64,000 bases of DNA. It comes from Methylobacteriaceae bacterium (lineage in GTDB: Bacteria > Pseudomonadota > Alphaproteobacteria > Rhizobiales > Beijerinckiaceae). The stretch covers positions 1 to 64,000 of the forward strand of contig CANEZL010000027.1 of NCBI GenBank assembly GCA_947444195.1, given 5' to 3'. Below, in pieces: positions 49,503-60,536 of this stretch. The notes beneath the pieces were generated by a model that searched no databases, was not told the origin of the DNA, and was given only the letters and a program-made list of their open reading frames with translations. The stretch's first letter is position 1. Every line of letters begins with the position of its first letter. The translations under genes and the position numbers were made by a program.

Positions 49503-50731
49503 GGCCCCGCCGCCACGCGCTCCGGCCGGAAGCCGAGCCCGACGATGCGGGCCGGCAGGCGCTGGAGCACGGGCAGGGCGTCGAGCAGGCGCAGCATCAG
49601 GGGCGGCCGCAGGGGAGAACCATCGGGGGCGCCATCGGGGGCGCCGCCATCGAGGACGCGGGCGATCACCCGGTCCTGGATCAGGCGCTGCAACCCCTGG
49701 GTCAGCCGCACCGGCGGCATCCGGCGGCGCTGCACGGCGGCGAGGTCGGCCTCCGTCACGCCGCCCCTCCGCAGGGGCCCGGCCAGGCGGTTGGCGGCGG
49801 CCACCGCGTCCTGGATCGCCAGGTTGATGCCGACGCCCCCGAGGGGCGACATGGCGTGGGCGGCATCCCCGATGCAGAGCAGGCCCGGCCGGTGCCAGCG
49901 CTCCAGCCGGTCCACCGCGACGGTGAGCAGCTTCACGTCCGCGAAGGCGGCGATCTCCCCGACGCGGTCGGCGAGGAAGGGCGCGAGATCCGCGATGCGG
50001 GCGCGGAAGGCGGCGAGGCCCTCCGCCCGGAGCCGCGCGTCGCCGCCCTTCGGCACCACGTAGGCGCATTGCCAGTGGGTGCCGCGGTCGATCGTCACGA
50101 GGATGCGCCCGCGCCCGAAGCGGCCGGCGGTGGCGTCGGCGTCGTCCTCCCGGCGGGAGAGGCGGAACCAGAGCACGTCCATCGGGGCGCCGAAGGAGCG
50201 GGGCCGCAACCCGGCCTCCGCCCGCATCAGCGAGTGGCGCCCGTCCGCGCACAGGACGAGATCGGCGCGGATCTCCCCGGCACCCTCCGGCCCGCGCACC
50301 CGCACGCCCGCGACGCGCCCCCCCGCCTCCACGAGCCCGAGCCCTTCCGTCCGCATCCGCAGGCGGAAGCCCGGATAACGCCCGGCCTCCCGCGCCAGGA
50401 AGTTGAGGAAATCCCATTGCGGCATCAGGGCGATGAAGCGGTTGCGCGTGGGCAGGTGCCGGAAATCGGCGACGCGGAAGGCCCGGCCCGCGACCACGCC
50501 GGACAGGGTCTCGACCCGGCGCTGCGGCAGCGCCCGGAAGGCGTCGCCGAGCCCCAACGCGTCCATGAGGTCGAGGGTGGAGGGGTGGATGGTGTCGCCG
50601 CGGAAATCGCGCAGGAAGTCGGCGTGCTTCTCGATCACCGTGACGGCCACGCCCGCGCGGGCGAGGAGCAGCCCGGCCATCATCCCGGCCGGCCCGCCGC
50701 CGACGATGCAGACCGTCGCGGATCGATCCAT
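49487..50731 (-). CDS. FAD-dependent monooxygenase-type oxidoreductase
   Basis: This 414-residue PHBH-fold flavoprotein has the FAD dinucleotide motif VCIVGGGPAGMMAGLLLARA, the DxxRGDTIHPSTLDLMDALG segment, and GDAAHAMSPLGGVGINLAIQ, the ribityl-binding GD motif. Family members hydroxylate aromatic or quinone substrates with NAD(P)H; the substrate is unknown. It overlaps the ratA end by 16 bp on the opposite strand. Its upstream neighbour cinA reads the same way, 75 bp away. Confidence 0.85.
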   Translation of the reverse strand: MDRSATVCIVGGGPAGMMAGLLLARAGVAVTVIEKHADFLRDFRGDTIHPSTLDLMDALGLGDAFRALPQRRVETLSGVVAGRAFRVADFRHLPTRNRFIALMPQWDFLNFLAREAGRYPGFRLRMRTEGLGLVEAGGRVAGVRVRGPEGAGEIRADLVLCADGRHSLMRAEAGLRPRSFGAPMDVLWFRLSRREDDADATAGRFGRGRILVTIDRGTHWQCAYVVPKGGDARLRAEGLAAFRARIADLAPFLADRVGEIAAFADVKLLTVAVDRLERWHRPGLLCIGDAAHAMSPLGGVGINLAIQDAVAAANRLAGPLRRGGVTEADLAAVQRRRMPPVRLTQGLQRLIQDRVIARVLDGGAPDGAPDGSPLRPPLMLRLLDALPVLQRLPARIVGLGFRPERVAAGPQAVP

Positions 50732-50806
50732 CGGGGAGACCTCCTGCGGCGGATGCTATCCCCGGCCGCGGCGGAGGCCAAATCGCGGCGCCGGCCCGGG
50801 CTCCGG

Positions 50807-51301
50807 TCAGGCGTCGAGGGCGCGCTCCAGCAGGTCGAGCGCCTCGGCCACCGCCAGGAGGCGGATCTCGCCGCGGCCGGGATCGCCGTAGCGGCGCTCG
50901 CGGTGCAGGACCGGGCGCCCCGCCGCGGCGAGGCCGAAATGCACGAGGCCGACGGGCTTCTCCGCGCCGCCGCCGCCGGGGCCGGCGATGCCGGTGATCG
51001 CGACCGCCACGTCCGCGCGGGAGGCGGCAAGGGCGCCCTCGGCCATGGCGCGGGCGACCGGGGCGCTCACCGCCCCGTGGGCGACGACGAGGTCGGCGGG
51101 CACGCCGATCGCCTCGGACTTCGCCGCGTTCGAGTAGGTGACGAAGCCGCGCTCCAGCACGGCGGAGGAGCCCGGCACGGCGGTGAGCAGGCCGGCCACC
51201 AGGCCGCCGGTGCAGGATTCGGCCGTGGCGATCCGCCGGTGCGCCGCCGCGTAGGCGGCGACCAGCGCCTCGGCGCGGGCGAGGAGGGCCGCCTCGAACA
51301 C
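50807..51301 (-). CDS. CinA-family nicotinamide-nucleotide amidohydrolase (PncC-like)
   Basis: This 164-residue single-domain CinA_C protein contains RIATAESCTGGLVAGLLTAV, SSAVLERGFVTYSNAAK, AVSAPVARAMAEGAL and AVAITGIAGPGGGGAEKPVG, the family signature. It deamidates NMN to NaMN in pyridine nucleotide recycling. The N-terminal competence-damage domain is absent, as in many Proteobacteria. It lies 3 bp after the ispDF stop, clearly in one operon with it. Confidence 0.9.
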   Translation of the reverse strand: MFEAALLARAEALVAAYAAAHRRIATAESCTGGLVAGLLTAVPGSSAVLERGFVTYSNAAKSEAIGVPADLVVAHGAVSAPVARAMAEGALAASRADVAVAITGIAGPGGGGAEKPVGLVHFGLAAAGRPVLHRERRYGDPGRGEIRLLAVAEALDLLERALDA

Positions 51302-51304
51302 GGC

Positions 51305-52582
51305 TCAGCCCTGGCGCAGGGCGGTCTCGGCCCGGCTGTCGAGGGCAGGCTCCTCCTCCGGCAGGCGCACGGTGGCGGCGGCCTGGGCGGCGAGCCCCTC
51401 GGCGCGGCCGACGAAGCCGAGCTTCTCCGTGGTGGTCGCCTTGATCGACACCGCCGAGAGCGGGACGCCGGCGACCTCGGCGATGCGGGCGCGGATCTCT
51501 TCGCGGTACTTGCCGATGCGCGGCGCCTCGGCCAGCACCGTGATGTCGAGATGGTCGATGCGCCCGCCCCGGGCGCGCACGAGGCCGGCGGCGTGGGCCA
51601 GGAACTGGTCCGAGGCGGCCCCGCGCCAGCGCTCGTCGGAGGGCGGGAAATGCGTGCCGATGTCCCCGTCGGCGATGGCGCCCAGCAGCGCGTCGGTGAG
51701 CGCGTGCAGGGCCACGTCGCCGTCCGAATGGGCGAGCACGCCGCGGTCGGCGGGGATCCTCACGCCGCCGAGCCAGACATGGTCGCCCTCGGTGAAGGCG
51801 TGCACGTCGAAGCCGGTGCCGAGGCGGGTGACGTAGGTCGTCATGGGCTCATCTCTCGCATCGGTGAAGGCGCGGTCGGCCTCGATCAGGTCGGCGGCCT
51901 GGGTGATCTTGCGGTTGCGCAGGTCGCCCTCGAACACGGCGACGTCCAGGCCCGCCCATTCGGCGAGCGCCCCGTCGTCGGTGAAGCCGTGCAGGTCGGC
52001 GGCGGCGGCGGCGCGGTGGGCCTCGGCCAGGGCGGCGAAGGCGAAGGCCTGCGGCGTCTGCACCGCGCGCAGGGATTCGCGGGCGGGGGTCTCGCGCACG
52101 CGGCTGACCAGGGCGGCGGCCTCGGCGACGATCTTGATCGTGTCGCTGACGGCCACGCCCGGGACGGCGGCGCCGTGGTCGCGGCCGGCAGCGATGGCCC
52201 GGTCGATCAGCGCCGTGTCCACGTAGGGGCGGGCGGCGTCGTGCACGAGCACGGTGCCGGGCGCGCCCGCCCGGGCGAGGGCTTCGAGCCCGGCGCGCAC
52301 GGATTGCTGGCGGGTCGCGCCGCCCGGCACCGGCTCGGCGAGCTTGGCCCGCACCGCCGGATCGAGGGCGCCGAGGCATTCGCGGTAGAAGTCGGCGGCG
52401 TCCGGGGCGATCACGACCTGAAGCCGCTCGATCGCGGGATGCGCGCCGAGCGCCGCCAGCGTGCGCGTCAGAACCGCCTGCCCGCCGACCCGGCGATACT
52501 GCTTCGGCGTGCCGCCGCCGACCCGGATGCCGCGGCCGGCCGCCACGACCACCGCGGCGACGCTCGAACCGGTGGTGGACAT
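51305..52582 (-). CDS. ispDF: Bifunctional IspD/IspF of the MEP isoprenoid pathway
   Basis: This 425-residue fusion has an IspD cytidylyltransferase half (about 1-235: [37 protein letters not shown]). The IspF cyclodiphosphate synthase half begins about residue 255 (GTGFDVHAF, with Asp259 and His261 as zinc ligands; [38 protein letters not shown]). Such fusions are typical of alphaproteobacteria. The IspD basic loop reads GRGIRVGG. It is divergent from dusB, with 170 bp between starts. Confidence 0.96.
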   Translation of the reverse strand: MSTTGSSVAAVVVAAGRGIRVGGGTPKQYRRVGGQAVLTRTLAALGAHPAIERLQVVIAPDAADFYRECLGALDPAVRAKLAEPVPGGATRQQSVRAGLEALARAGAPGTVLVHDAARPYVDTALIDRAIAAGRDHGAAVPGVAVSDTIKIVAEAAALVSRVRETPARESLRAVQTPQAFAFAALAEAHRAAAAADLHGFTDDGALAEWAGLDVAVFEGDLRNRKITQAADLIEADRAFTDARDEPMTTYVTRLGTGFDVHAFTEGDHVWLGGVRIPADRGVLAHSDGDVALHALTDALLGAIADGDIGTHFPPSDERWRGAASDQFLAHAAGLVRARGGRIDHLDITVLAEAPRIGKYREEIRARIAEVAGVPLSAVSIKATTTEKLGFVGRAEGLAAQAAATVRLPEEEPALDSRAETALRQG

Positions 52583-52752
52583 GCGCTGTTCCCGATCCCT
52601 CGTCCGTTCCCGCTTCCCGGCCTCGACGCGCGGGAGCCCCCCGCGCCCGCAGGGGTACCGGCCGGATGGCCCCGGCTTTAAGCGGGGCATCCCCCGAAAT
52701 CAAATCGGAAGCCGCTTGCGTCGGCGCCGCTTTTGTCTATTCGTTGTGCAGA

Positions 52753-53763
52753 ATGTGCGATGACCATTATTTGAGCGCCCTGGCACGGCGCGGCACCGCG
52801 GAAGGGCCCCTGGCCCTGCTCGCGCCGCTCTCCGGAGTCACCGATCTGCATATGCGCCGGATCGCGCGGCGGCTCGGCGCGAGCGCCGTCGTCTCCGAGA
52901 TGGTGGCGGCGGCCGAGTTCGCCCGCGGCGCCAGCGAGGCGCGGCTGCGGGCGGAGGGCAGCGGCGTCGACGTCCACATCGTGCAGCTCGCCGGCTGCCA
53001 GCCCGCGCCCATGGCCGAGGCCGCGCGCCTCGCGGTGGGCTGCGGCGCGCAGGTGGTCGACATCAACATGGGCTGCCCGGCCAAGGTGGTCACCGGCGGC
53101 GCCTCCGGCTCGGCGCTGATGCGCGACCTCGACCATGCCTGCCGCCTGCTGGAGGCGGTGCGCGGCGCGGTGGCGGTGCCGGTCACCCTCAAGATGCGCC
53201 TCGGCTGGGACCATGCCAGCCTGAACGCGCCGGAGCTGGCGCGTCGCGCCGAGGCCCTGGGCCTCGACGGGCTCACCGTGCACGGCCGCACCCGGCAGCA
53301 ATTCTACAAGGGCCGCGCCGACTGGGCGGCGATCCGCGCGGTGGTCGAGGCGGTGTCGATCCCCGTCATCGCCAACGGCGACGTCGCAGACCTCGCCGAT
53401 GCGCGGGCCTGCCTCGCCGCCTCGGGGGCGGCCGGAATCATGATCGGCCGGGCCGCCGTCGGCCGGCCCTGGCGGGTCGGCGCCGTGGCCGCGGCGCTGC
53501 GCGGCACGGCGCCCCGGGCCCTGTCGCGGGGGGAGCGCGCCGAGCTGGCGGTGGAGCATTACGAGGGCCTCATCGCCCTCTACGGGCCCGGCATGGGCGT
53601 GCGCCACGCCCGCAAGCATCTCTCCGCCTACGCGGAGGCCGGCGGCGGCCTCGACGGCGCGGAGCGGACGCGGCTTCTCACCACGACGGATCCGGCGACC
53701 GCCCGCACGCTCCTGCGGGCGGCCTTCCGGGCCGACAGGCGAACGGTTTCGGAGGCGGCATGA
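52753..53763 (+). CDS. dusB: tRNA-dihydrouridine synthase (NifR3/DusB type)
   Basis: This 336-residue FMN TIM-barrel enzyme has [40 protein letters not shown] with catalytic Cys108, and [19 protein letters not shown]. It ends with [16 protein letters not shown]. It reduces uridines in tRNA D-loops. It is the first gene of the nifR3-ntrB-ntrC operon common in alphaproteobacteria. ATG 52753 is preferred to the in-frame 52666, which lies in promoter-like sequence, though the ribosome site is weak. Its TGA overlaps the ntrB ATG. Confidence 0.93.
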   Translation: MCDDHYLSALARRGTAEGPLALLAPLSGVTDLHMRRIARRLGASAVVSEMVAAAEFARGASEARLRAEGSGVDVHIVQLAGCQPAPMAEAARLAVGCGAQVVDINMGCPAKVVTGGASGSALMRDLDHACRLLEAVRGAVAVPVTLKMRLGWDHASLNAPELARRAEALGLDGLTVHGRTRQQFYKGRADWAAIRAVVEAVSIPVIANGDVADLADARACLAASGAAGIMIGRAAVGRPWRVGAVAAALRGTAPRALSRGERAELAVEHYEGLIALYGPGMGVRHARKHLSAYAEAGGGLDGAERTRLLTTTDPATARTLLRAAFRADRRTVSEAA

Positions 53764-54923
53764 GCGAGGCGGCCGAGAGCCCGGGCGACCGGCTCGGCGG
53801 GCAGGGGGCGGCGGCGCTCGGCCTGACCGGCGCGGCGGTGCTGAACGCCCTGCCGCTGCCGGTCCTGACGCTGGGGCCGGACGAGCGCATCGTCCACTGC
53901 AACCACGCGGCGGAGAGCTTCTTCGATTCCTCCGCCCGGCTGATGCAGCGGCGGCAGCTGCGCGACCTGCTCCCCTTCGCCTCGCCGATCATCGCTCTCG
54001 TGGCCGAGGTGCGCCGCCGCCGCTCCAGCGTCAGCGAGTACCGGGTGGAGCTGGTCCAGCCCCGCACGGGCCAGGAGCGCAGCGTCGACGTGTTCGCGAC
54101 CGCGCTCGGCGACAGCGGCGACGCGGTGGTGCTGATGCTCCAGGAGCGCACCATCGCCGACAAGATGAACCGGCAGCTCACCCATCGCGGCGCCGCGCGC
54201 TCCATGGTGGCGCTCGGCGCCATGCTCGCCCACGAGATCAAGAACCCGCTCGCGGGCATCCGCGGCGCCGCCCAGCTCCTCGAGCAGTCCGGCGCCGAGG
54301 AGGACCGGCTGCTGACCCGCCTGATCTGCGACGAGTCCGACCGGATCGTGCGCATCGTCGAGCGGATGGAGCTGTTCGGCGACGAGCGCCCGGTGGAGCG
54401 CAATGCCGTCAACGTCCACGGCGTGCTCGATCAGGTGAAGCGCTCGGCGCAATCGGGCTTCGCCCGTCACATCCGCTTCGTGGAGACCTACGATCCTTCG
54501 CTGCCGCCGGTGCTCGGCAACCGCGACCAGCTCGTGCAGGTGATCCTCAACCTCGTGAAGAACGCCGCCGAGGCGATCGGCGCCGACGCGGTGGACGGCG
54601 AGATCACCCTGTCCACGGCCTTCCGCACGGGCCTGCGCCTCCAGGTGCCGGGCTCGCGCGAGCGCGTGAGCCTCCCCATCGAGGTAGCGGTGCGCGACAA
54701 CGGGCCCGGCATCACCGCCGAGCTCCTGCCCGACCTGTTCGATCCCTTCGTGACCACGAAGGTGCAGGGCTCCGGCCTCGGACTTGCATTGGTGGCCAAG
54801 ATCGTCGGCGACCACGGGGGAATCGTCGAGTGCGATCCCGTGCCCCGCCGCACCACCTTCCGCCTTCTCCTGCCCATGTCGAGCGCCCGTGACGGGCGCG
54901 AATCGGTCGCGGAGGCCGAGTAA
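53760..54923 (+). CDS. ntrB: Nitrogen regulation sensor histidine kinase NtrB
   Basis: This 387-residue soluble kinase has a PAS-like sensor ([20 protein letters not shown]), the phospho-accepting His158 in [20 protein letters not shown], the N-box [11 protein letters not shown] and the G boxes DNGPGI and GSGLGLAL. With PII it controls NtrC phosphorylation in response to nitrogen status. It overlaps dusB by 4 bp (ATGA). Confidence 0.95.
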   Translation: MSEAAESPGDRLGGQGAAALGLTGAAVLNALPLPVLTLGPDERIVHCNHAAESFFDSSARLMQRRQLRDLLPFASPIIALVAEVRRRRSSVSEYRVELVQPRTGQERSVDVFATALGDSGDAVVLMLQERTIADKMNRQLTHRGAARSMVALGAMLAHEIKNPLAGIRGAAQLLEQSGAEEDRLLTRLICDESDRIVRIVERMELFGDERPVERNAVNVHGVLDQVKRSAQSGFARHIRFVETYDPSLPPVLGNRDQLVQVILNLVKNAAEAIGADAVDGEITLSTAFRTGLRLQVPGSRERVSLPIEVAVRDNGPGITAELLPDLFDPFVTTKVQGSGLGLALVAKIVGDHGGIVECDPVPRRTTFRLLLPMSSARDGRESVAEAE

Positions 54924-54928
54924 GAGTC

Positions 54929-56398
<1,470 letters not shown>

Positions 56399-56567
56399 GC
56401 CGCGGACAGGCCCCGTGAGGCCGTGGGTCGCGGCGGGCTCGCGCCGCACGGGACGGCAATTTCGCCACAAAACCTGCTAGGGTCCGCCGAGCCGCGCCTT
56501 GCGTCGGGCGCATAGGGCGCGGCCCCGTCCGGATCGTCTCACCGGGACAGGTCCCAGCAGGATTCTC

Positions 56568-57944
56568 ATGTTCTTCCGCAGACGCAAGAACCACGAGCCG
56601 ACGCCGATCACGCGCGACGAGACCGCGTTGCCGAATCGCCTGTCGCCGCGCTCGCCCAACGAGGCGATCAAGCCCACCGCCGCCCCGCCGCCGCCCGAGC
56701 GGCCCGTGCGCGAGCGCGGGGGCCTCGCCGCGACGGTGAGCGGGCTCCTAACCTTCTCCGTGGTCATCGCCATCGGCGCGATGATCGGCGTGACCCTGTT
56801 CCAGCGGCAGATCCACGAGCCGGGCCCGCTGCCCGCCGACAAGGTCGTGGTGATCCCCACCCGCAGCGGCACCTCCGAGATCGCCGAGATCCTGCGGCGC
56901 GAGGGCGTCATCGGCCATACCGGGCTGTTCGAGTTCGCGGCCCGCTTCGGCGGACGCCCGCCCCTGAAGGCCGGCGAGTACACCTTCAAGGCCCATGCGA
57001 GCATCAGCGACGCCGTCGACACCGTGACCACGGGCCGGCAGGTGCAGCACGCCATCACCTTCCCCGAGGGCCTGACCAGCGAGCAGATCGTGGCGCGGCT
57101 CAACGACAACGACATCCTGTCGGGGGAGATCGGCGAGATCCCGGCGGAGGGCTCGCTCCTGCCCGACACCTACAAGTTCGAGCGCGGCGCCACCCGCCAG
57201 CAGATCGTCAACCTGATGCGCGCCAAGCAGCGGGAGGTGCTGAACCAGATCTGGCAGCGCCGCAGCGCCGACGTTCCCGTGCGCACCCCCGCCGAGATGG
57301 TGACGCTGGCCTCCATCGTGGAGAAGGAGACCGGCCGGGCCGACGAGCGCCCCCGGGTCGCCGGCGTCTTCGTGAACCGCCTCAACAAGCGGATGCGGCT
57401 GCAATCGGATCCCACCATCGTCTACGGCCTCGTGGGCGGGCGCGGCACCCTGGGACGCGGCATCCTGCGCTCCGAGATCGAGCGGGCGACCCCCTACAAC
57501 ACCTACGTGATCGAGGGCCTGCCCCCGGGCCCGATCGCAAATCCGGGCCGGGCCGCCCTGGAGGCGGTGGCCAATCCCTCCCGCACCAAGGACCTCTACT
57601 TCGTGGCCGACGGCACCGGCGGCCACGCCTTCGCCGATTCCCTGGAGGGCCACCAGCGCAACGTCGCCCGCTGGCGGGCGGTGGAGCGCAGCCGCCAGAC
57701 CCCGGCGGCCCCCGATGCCGGCAACGTCGACAAGGTCGAACCTCCCGCCGATCCGAACGCGCCGAACCGCGCCTCGGCCTACGCGCCGGGCAGCATCGCC
57801 CTCGACGGGGCCGCGCCCCCCGCGCCGGCCGGGCAGCGCCCGAAGGCGTTCGACGCCTCGGAAGGGACCAAGCTCGATCCCCTCAAGAACAGGACCTACG
57901 ATCTCGGCTCGCCCAAGACCGTGCCGGCGCTCAAGCAGCCCTGA
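56568..57944 (+). CDS. mltG: Endolytic murein transglycosylase MltG
   Basis: The protein has 458 residues. A cytoplasmic Pro-rich start and one membrane helix (TVSGLLTFSVVIAIGAMIGV) precede a LysM-like subdomain (PTRSGTSEIAEILRREGVIG). The YceG catalytic domain contains TLASIVEKETGRADERPRVA with the catalytic glutamate, and SDPTIVYGL. It cuts nascent glycan and sets strand length. The tail after residue 370 is long, Pro/Ala-rich and presumably disordered. The ATG at 56568 (MFFRRRKNHEP) is chosen over 56499. Confidence 0.93.
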   Translation: MFFRRRKNHEPTPITRDETALPNRLSPRSPNEAIKPTAAPPPPERPVRERGGLAATVSGLLTFSVVIAIGAMIGVTLFQRQIHEPGPLPADKVVVIPTRSGTSEIAEILRREGVIGHTGLFEFAARFGGRPPLKAGEYTFKAHASISDAVDTVTTGRQVQHAITFPEGLTSEQIVARLNDNDILSGEIGEIPAEGSLLPDTYKFERGATRQQIVNLMRAKQREVLNQIWQRRSADVPVRTPAEMVTLASIVEKETGRADERPRVAGVFVNRLNKRMRLQSDPTIVYGLVGGRGTLGRGILRSEIERATPYNTYVIEGLPPGPIANPGRAALEAVANPSRTKDLYFVADGTGGHAFADSLEGHQRNVARWRAVERSRQTPAAPDAGNVDKVEPPADPNAPNRASAYAPGSIALDGAAPPAPAGQRPKAFDASEGTKLDPLKNRTYDLGSPKTVPALKQP

Positions 57945-58000
57945 GGCGCGGGCCGCCGCGTCCGGAGAACCGGATTTCCCTTTCCCGCCCCGTGCTCTTG

Positions 58001-58203
58001 AGCGTGCTGCTCTTTCACGGAGACAGCAGCACGCTCTAGCGCGTCGTCCTGGAAATCGGATCCAGGACGACGCGCTAGATCCTTAATCCGACATCGTCTT
58101 TTTCCGAAAGCCGGCAACCACCGTTCGGGACGATGCGCTATCCTCCTGTGGTCGCACGATGATCTCGAAAAACCGGTTTCCACTTTCTCGCATCGTGCTC
58201 TAA
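58001..58203. repeat. Two-hairpin repeat, copy D, with a second element nested inside
   Basis: The left part 58001-58035 is hairpin 1 (AGCGTGCTGCT ... AGCAGCACGCT). The right part from about 58140 is hairpin 2 (GCACGATGATCTCGAAAAAC, then GGTTTCCAC, then CTCGCATCGTGCTC). Between them lie about 100 bp absent from copies A-C, which begin with a perfect hairpin at 58036-58078 and end CGGGACGATGCGCT. The whole fills the 295-bp gap between mltG and yicC. Confidence 0.8.
58036..58078. repeat. Perfect hairpin nested within repeat copy D
   Basis: CTAGCGCGTCGTCCTGGA and its exact complement (18-bp arms) surround the 7-bp loop AATCGGA. The palindromic ends (CTAG) sit at the junction with the older repeat, as would be expected for a small palindromic element that inserted into another. 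Confidence 0.75.
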
Positions 58204-58239
58204 AGGCTCCGGCTTCCAGGCAGCGGGGCTGACGACGCC

Positions 58240-59115
58240 ATGATCGCGAGCATGACCGGGTTCGCCCGGGCCACGGGCACCTCCGGCCCGGTCCAGTGGG
58301 CCTGGGAGGTCCGCAGCGTGAACGGGCGCGGCCTCGAGGTGCGGATGCGCGTGCCCAACGGCTACGAGGCGGCCGGCGAGGTGGCGCGCACCGCCCTCCA
58401 GAAGACCCTGGCGCGGGGCCAGTGCCAGCTCTCCCTCGCCCTCACCCGGCCCGAGGCGGCCCTGCGCGTGCGGGTCAACGAGGCGCTTCTCGGGGAACTC
58501 GCCGCCGCGGTGGCCCGCGTGCCGGTGCCCGAGGGCATCGCGCCCGCCACCATGGACGGGCTGCTCGCCATCCGCGGGGTGATCGAGACCCAGGAGGAGG
58601 CGGCCCCGGAGGCGGAATCCCTCGCCCGCGACCTCGCCGAGGGGGTGGTGCGGCTCGTGACCGATCTGGTCGAGGCCCGGCGCGCCGAGGGGCGCGAGCT
58701 GGCGGCGGTGATCGGCGGGCAGATCGACCGGATCGCCGCGCTCACGCAAGGGGCCGAGGCGAGCCCGGCCCGCACGCCCGAGGCGGTGCGCGCCCGGCTC
58801 GCCGCGAGCGTGACGAGCCTCCTCGACGGCGGCACCCTCGACCCCGACCGCCTGCATCAGGAGGCCGTGATGCTGGCCGCCAAGGCCGATGTCCGCGAGG
58901 AGCTGGACCGGCTGCAGGCCCATATCGGCGCGGTGCGCGAATTGCTTGCCCAGGGCGGCGCCATCGGCCGGCGCCTCGACTTCCTGGCCCAGGAACTCGG
59001 CCGGGAGGCCAACACCCTCTGCGCCAAGGCCAACGACGTCAGCCTCTCCCGGATCGGACTCGACTTGAAGGCCGTGGTGGAGCAATTCCGCGAGCAGGTG
59101 CAGAACGTCGAGTGA
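58240..59115 (+). CDS. YicC family protein (endoribonuclease-like)
   Basis: The protein has 291 residues. [20 protein letters not shown] opens the YicC_N domain. The C-terminal DUF1732 domain contains [20 protein letters not shown], then [20 protein letters not shown] and [20 protein letters not shown]. YicC proteins are described as RNases acting on small RNAs in E. coli. The order mltG-yicC-gmk is conserved in alphaproteobacteria. gmk starts 28 bp after its stop. Confidence 0.93.
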   Translation: MIASMTGFARATGTSGPVQWAWEVRSVNGRGLEVRMRVPNGYEAAGEVARTALQKTLARGQCQLSLALTRPEAALRVRVNEALLGELAAAVARVPVPEGIAPATMDGLLAIRGVIETQEEAAPEAESLARDLAEGVVRLVTDLVEARRAEGRELAAVIGGQIDRIAALTQGAEASPARTPEAVRARLAASVTSLLDGGTLDPDRLHQEAVMLAAKADVREELDRLQAHIGAVRELLAQGGAIGRRLDFLAQELGREANTLCAKANDVSLSRIGLDLKAVVEQFREQVQNVE

Positions 59116-59143
59116 TCACGATGGGCGAGAACGGGGTGCGGGC

Positions 59144-59815
59144 ATGAGCGATGCGGCGCGGCACAGGTCCGACACGGTCGCGCGGCGCGGGCTGGTCCTG
59201 ATCCTGTCCTCGCCCTCGGGGGCGGGCAAGACCACGCTGACGCGGGCGATCGCCCAGGACGGCGGCTGGGGCCTCGACCTGTCGATCTCCGTGACCACCC
59301 GGGCGCGCCGCCCCTCGGAGATCGAGGGCCGCCACTACCACTTCATCGAGCGCGAGGCCTTCGAGGACCTGCGCGCCCGCGACGACCTCCTCGAATGGGC
59401 CGAGGTGCACGGCAACTTCTACGGCACGCCGCGCCGGCCGGTGGAGCGCGTGCTGGCGGCCGGCCGGGACATGATCTTCGACATCGACTACCAGGGCACC
59501 CGCCAGGTGCGGGCCAAGCTCGCCGACGACGTGGTCACGGTGTTCATCCTGCCGCCGAGCATGGCCGAGCTGCGCCAGCGCCTCGAACGGCGGGCGGAGG
59601 ATGCGCCGGCCACGATCGAGAAGCGGCTCCACAACGCCCGCGCCGAGATCCAGCGCTGGAGCGAGTACGACTACGTCATCGTCAACGACGACCTCCAGAA
59701 CGCCTTCACCGCCCTGCAGAGCATCCTCACCGCCGAGCGCCTGAAGCGCACCCGGCGGGTGGGCCTCGGCGGCTTCGTCGAGGGGCTGCTCGCGGAGGGG
59801 CAGGGGGCCGATTGA
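59144..59815 (+). CDS. gmk: Guanylate kinase
   Basis: This 223-residue enzyme phosphorylates GMP to GDP. The P-loop is [11 protein letters not shown] (about residues 22-32), and the GMP site is [40 protein letters not shown] and [12 protein letters not shown] complete the pattern. The N-terminus has about 15 extra residues before the core; a start at a later codon is possible but ATG 59144 is supported by spacing from yicC. Confidence 0.95.
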   Translation: MSDAARHRSDTVARRGLVLILSSPSGAGKTTLTRAIAQDGGWGLDLSISVTTRARRPSEIEGRHYHFIEREAFEDLRARDDLLEWAEVHGNFYGTPRRPVERVLAAGRDMIFDIDYQGTRQVRAKLADDVVTVFILPPSMAELRQRLERRAEDAPATIEKRLHNARAEIQRWSEYDYVIVNDDLQNAFTALQSILTAERLKRTRRVGLGGFVEGLLAEGQGAD

Positions 59816-59941
59816 GAGGCGGTCCTCGCCGCTCGTCGGGCATGTCGCGCGAACCCGGGGCCGCTTTGCCAAGAGGGCGCGAACGGGCCGGACGCGAATC
59901 TGCGATCACCCTTCTCTGCGGGGGAGGGAGGGCACGGCCAC

Positions 59942-60529
59942 TCAGGCGGCCCGGACCTCCGCCGCGCCGCAGAGCCAGACGCGCAGGGCCTCGAAGGTCG
60001 CCACCGCCGCCGCGGTGAGCGCCGCCTCGGCGGCGGGCTCGCCCGCGAAACCGTCGAGGCGGGCCCGGAAGGCCGACCACATCCGCCCCGTCTCGGGCCC
60101 ATGGGCCCGGTAGTAGCGCAACCCGTCGATGCCGAGGCCGTGCAGGCCGGCCACGTGCCGGCCGATCAGCTGTCCGCCGAGCGTCGAGCCTTCCAGGACG
60201 TAGAGGGCGCCGAGGGCGGCGGCCGGTCCGTCGAGCCGGATCGGCAGGGGCCTGGCCAGGGCGGCGGGCGCCTCCGGTGCCAGCCCGAGATGCACGAGAT
60301 CCGCGTCGAGGCGGGCGAGGCGCAGGCGCGGGGCGAGGAAACCGTCATCGGCGAGCGCCGCCCCGATCGCGGGCTCGTAGGCGGCGTGGAAGCCGCGCAG
60401 GCGGGCGAGGAGGGCGGCGTAGCCCGCCCGCGTCGCCACCCGCCGCTCCCAGCCGAGATCCCGTTCGAGGGCGGCGTGCGCCCCGGCGGTGGCCCCGCGC
60501 AGGCGCCGGTGCAGGTCGCCGGCGCTCAT
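59942..60529 (-). CDS. Biliverdin-producing heme oxygenase
   Basis: This 195-residue all-helical protein of the bacterial heme oxygenase family has proximal His18 in TAGAHAALERDLGW and the distal glycine-rich helix ALYVLEGSTLGGQLIGRHVA. It opens heme to biliverdin. It lies 7 bp after the phytochrome stop in the same operon, so it supplies the bilin chromophore of that protein, as is common for bphP-hmuO pairs. Confidence 0.9.
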   Translation of the reverse strand: MSAGDLHRRLRGATAGAHAALERDLGWERRVATRAGYAALLARLRGFHAAYEPAIGAALADDGFLAPRLRLARLDADLVHLGLAPEAPAALARPLPIRLDGPAAALGALYVLEGSTLGGQLIGRHVAGLHGLGIDGLRYYRAHGPETGRMWSAFRARLDGFAGEPAAEAALTAAAVATFEALRVWLCGAAEVRAA

Positions 60530-60536
60530 GCCGTCC

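Noticed and set aside
51305..52582. IspD-IspF fusion as unusual
   Set aside because: The bifunctional enzyme is common in alphaproteobacteria.
59842..59941. Terminator or repeat between gmk and heme oxygenase
   Set aside because: A CTTCTCTGCGGGGGAGGGAG segment resembles a common intergenic motif, but no clear stem or repeat partner could be defined in the window.
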